From WTFY01 sp965220875 (lineage in GTDB: Bacteria; Pseudomonadota; Gammaproteobacteria; UBA4575), in assembly GCA_965220875.1 (NCBI GenBank), contig OZ244849.1:1860001-1924000 (forward strand): a stretch of DNA of 64,000 nucleotides. The letters are read 5' to 3'. A program made the position numbers and the translations under genes. The notes under the pieces are model-generated. The model saw nothing but the letters and a program-made list of their open reading frames with translations, did no database searches and had not been told where the DNA came from. Numbering within the stretch: the stretch's first letter is position 1; every line of letters begins with the position of its first letter. Shown one piece after another: positions 62,998 to 64,000 of this stretch.

Positions 62998-64000
62998 CTA
63001 GAATGCAGTTCTTGCTTTGCTTCCTGTCAAATGTTTTCTTATACGCTGGCGTATCCCTTCAAGTATTTCCTGGTCTGTTGGGAATGGTGAGTCAAAAGCA
63101 GGGCGCAGGGAAATGGGTATATCATCCATTCTGTATACTGTGCCGCCAGTATTGATTCCATAGGTTGCAACTGCAAATCGAACTTTTGAAAGTTTGGTCG
63201 TATGCGTTTCCTTTGCATCCATTGTGATAACCGGAATTTTTGCCAAATGTTCAATGGCTTTCTTTGAGAAGTTGGATGCTGGATCTGAAGCTATTATCAT
63301 GGCCGCATCCGTTTCACCTCTAGCAAGCAAATCACTAGTTGTGAACTCTCCCGGATTAAATCTGGGAAATCCACGATTGAAATTGACTCCGAATGGATAA
63401 CCTGTCTGCCAGGAAACCACATTATCCGCACCTGTTACATTCCCATGACCACGCACAGGTTTGGCAACAAAGTGGGTATATTCATTGAGGTCCGCTGCCA
63501 GAGAATAAATTGCGCCCGAGTTGAAATGACGTCCACGCGTCATTGTTAAACCCATACCCAAAAACAGTACCCCGTACTGGCAGTTTTTCATACGATAAAC
63601 CAGGTCATCGAGCATTTCCCTCGAAACACCCGTCTGCTCTTCAATGTCATTACTTATTCTTTTCCCTTTGACCAGTGCGCGTAATGCCCATAACACTTCA
63701 AAATCCTTTCCGGGTTTTACTCGCACAAAAATATTGGCGACAGGTGTGCTTGGAGTTTTGCGCACATCTACCAAGACAACCGTACGGTCTTTTTTCCCAT
63801 TGGGGATATACATGCCTTTTGGAGTCACCGCATAACGCGTGAAGTGACGCGGATGAGATTCTGCTGGATTGCCACCCCAGTAGATCACAAGGTCTGCCCT
63901 GTTTTTAATTTCACCGAGCGTAGCGGTACTTTCACCGACACCTTGAAATGCCATACCTGAAGGGCCGTGACACACTGATGTAGTTGTATCGATATTGCCG
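62998..64000 (-). CDS. fhcB: Formyltransferase/hydrolase complex subunit FhcB (5' end cut by window)
   Basis: Subunit homologous to FwdB and formate dehydrogenase alpha subunits. The open frame continues to the window edge; 333 residues are visible and the N-terminus is missing. The first visible part reads DTTTSVCHGPSGMAFQGVG, in which V-C-H-G-P-S corresponds to the metal-ligand motif of formate dehydrogenases. Then follows the molybdopterin-domain-like ADLVIYWGGNPAESHPRH. In characterised bacterial Fhc the subunit has no redox role. It is the first visible gene of fhcBADC; the promoter lies outside the window. Confidence 0.94.
   Translation of the reverse strand, partial: GNIDTTTSVCHGPSGMAFQGVGESTATLGEIKNRADLVIYWGGNPAESHPRHFTRYAVTPKGMYIPNGKKDRTVVLVDVRKTPSTPVANIFVRVKPGKDFEVLWALRALVKGKRISNDIEEQTGVSREMLDDLVYRMKNCQYGVLFLGMGLTMTRGRHFNSGAIYSLAADLNEYTHFVAKPVRGHGNVTGADNVVSWQTGYPFGVNFNRGFPRFNPGEFTTSDLLARGETDAAMIIASDPASNFSKKAIEHLAKIPVITMDAKETHTTKLSKVRFAVATYGINTGGTVYRMDDIPISLRPAFDSPFPTDQEILEGIRQRIRKHLTGSKARTAF

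Noticed and set aside
37309..64000. A phage, defence or mobile island as the novel system
   Set aside because: No integrase, transposase, repeats, toxin or nuclease genes were found; the cluster is metabolic and shows coding use like the rest of the window.

Overview
The window looks like the chromosome of a free-living, aerobic gammaproteobacterium with a one-carbon (methylotroph-type) metabolism and AT-leaning base composition. Gammaproteobacterial markers are csiV next to mfd, a DUF1249 gene, sdhE and ygfZ flanking sdhCDAB, surE-pcm, FadE of the E. coli length class, and methylthioinosine phosphorylase. I saw no rRNA, tRNA, insertion sequence, prophage or CRISPR array. Gene density is high; only two gaps slightly exceed 300 bases. 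The taxon cannot be fixed more closely from sequence reading alone, and no primary dehydrogenase for methanol, methylamine or methane lies in the window.

Layout of the first part. 0-2.1 kb: pcm (cut by the window start), surE and an Smr-domain gene. 2.4-5.6 kb: an ankyrin protein and FadE. 5.9-8.3 kb: molybdenum cofactor genes moeA, moaE and moaB. 8.4-10.3 kb: agmatine deiminase and N-carbamoylputrescine amidase, overlapping by 4 bases (agmatine to putrescine). 10.3-10.8 kb: two small membrane proteins. 10.9-17.8 kb: a complete cytochrome c maturation operon ccmABCDEFGHI on the minus strand, including a 49-residue ccmD. 18-22 kb: mfd and csiV. 22-28.6 kb: mtiP, an MscS channel, nagZ, zapE, mdh and an Asp-nucleophile alpha/beta hydrolase. 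28.9-33.2 kb: DUF1249 gene and sdhCDAB-sdhE. 33.4-37.1 kb: ygfZ, lysS and prfB, the last with a classical programmed +1 frameshift.

From 37.3 kb to the right edge nearly everything concerns tetrahydromethanopterin (H4MPT) and methylofuran C1 transfer. Enzymes of formaldehyde oxidation to formate are all here: fae, mtdB, mch and fhcBADC (fhcB cut by the window end). Interleaved are cofactor-synthesis genes: mptG (beta-RFAP synthase), a dihydropteroate-synthase-like protein, a dedicated pabB, mfnB, mfnD, mfnE and mfnF homologues, two further ATP-grasp ligases, DUF447, a CitG-like protein, a HisA-like protein and a pyruvoyltetrahydropterin-synthase-like fusion. Formaldehyde would be condensed with H4MPT by Fae, oxidised by MtdB, hydrolysed by Mch, and the formyl group moved to methylofuran and released as formate by Fhc. 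An RND/MMPL transporter, cysS and a small unknown gene interrupt the block. A 7Fe ferredoxin, an FprA-type reductase and an unknown 128-residue protein follow fhcC on the same strand.

Most interesting points: the zinc-finger/PTPS fusion that has lost a metal-binding His; an ATP-grasp gene directly behind the mtdB stop in the same frame, with only ATT or CTG as usable early start; the formate-dehydrogenase-like Cys motif in FhcB beside a ferredoxin/reductase pair; HisA-like and CitG-like enzymes recruited into a cofactor cluster; and two head-to-head GTG-start genes 11 bases apart.
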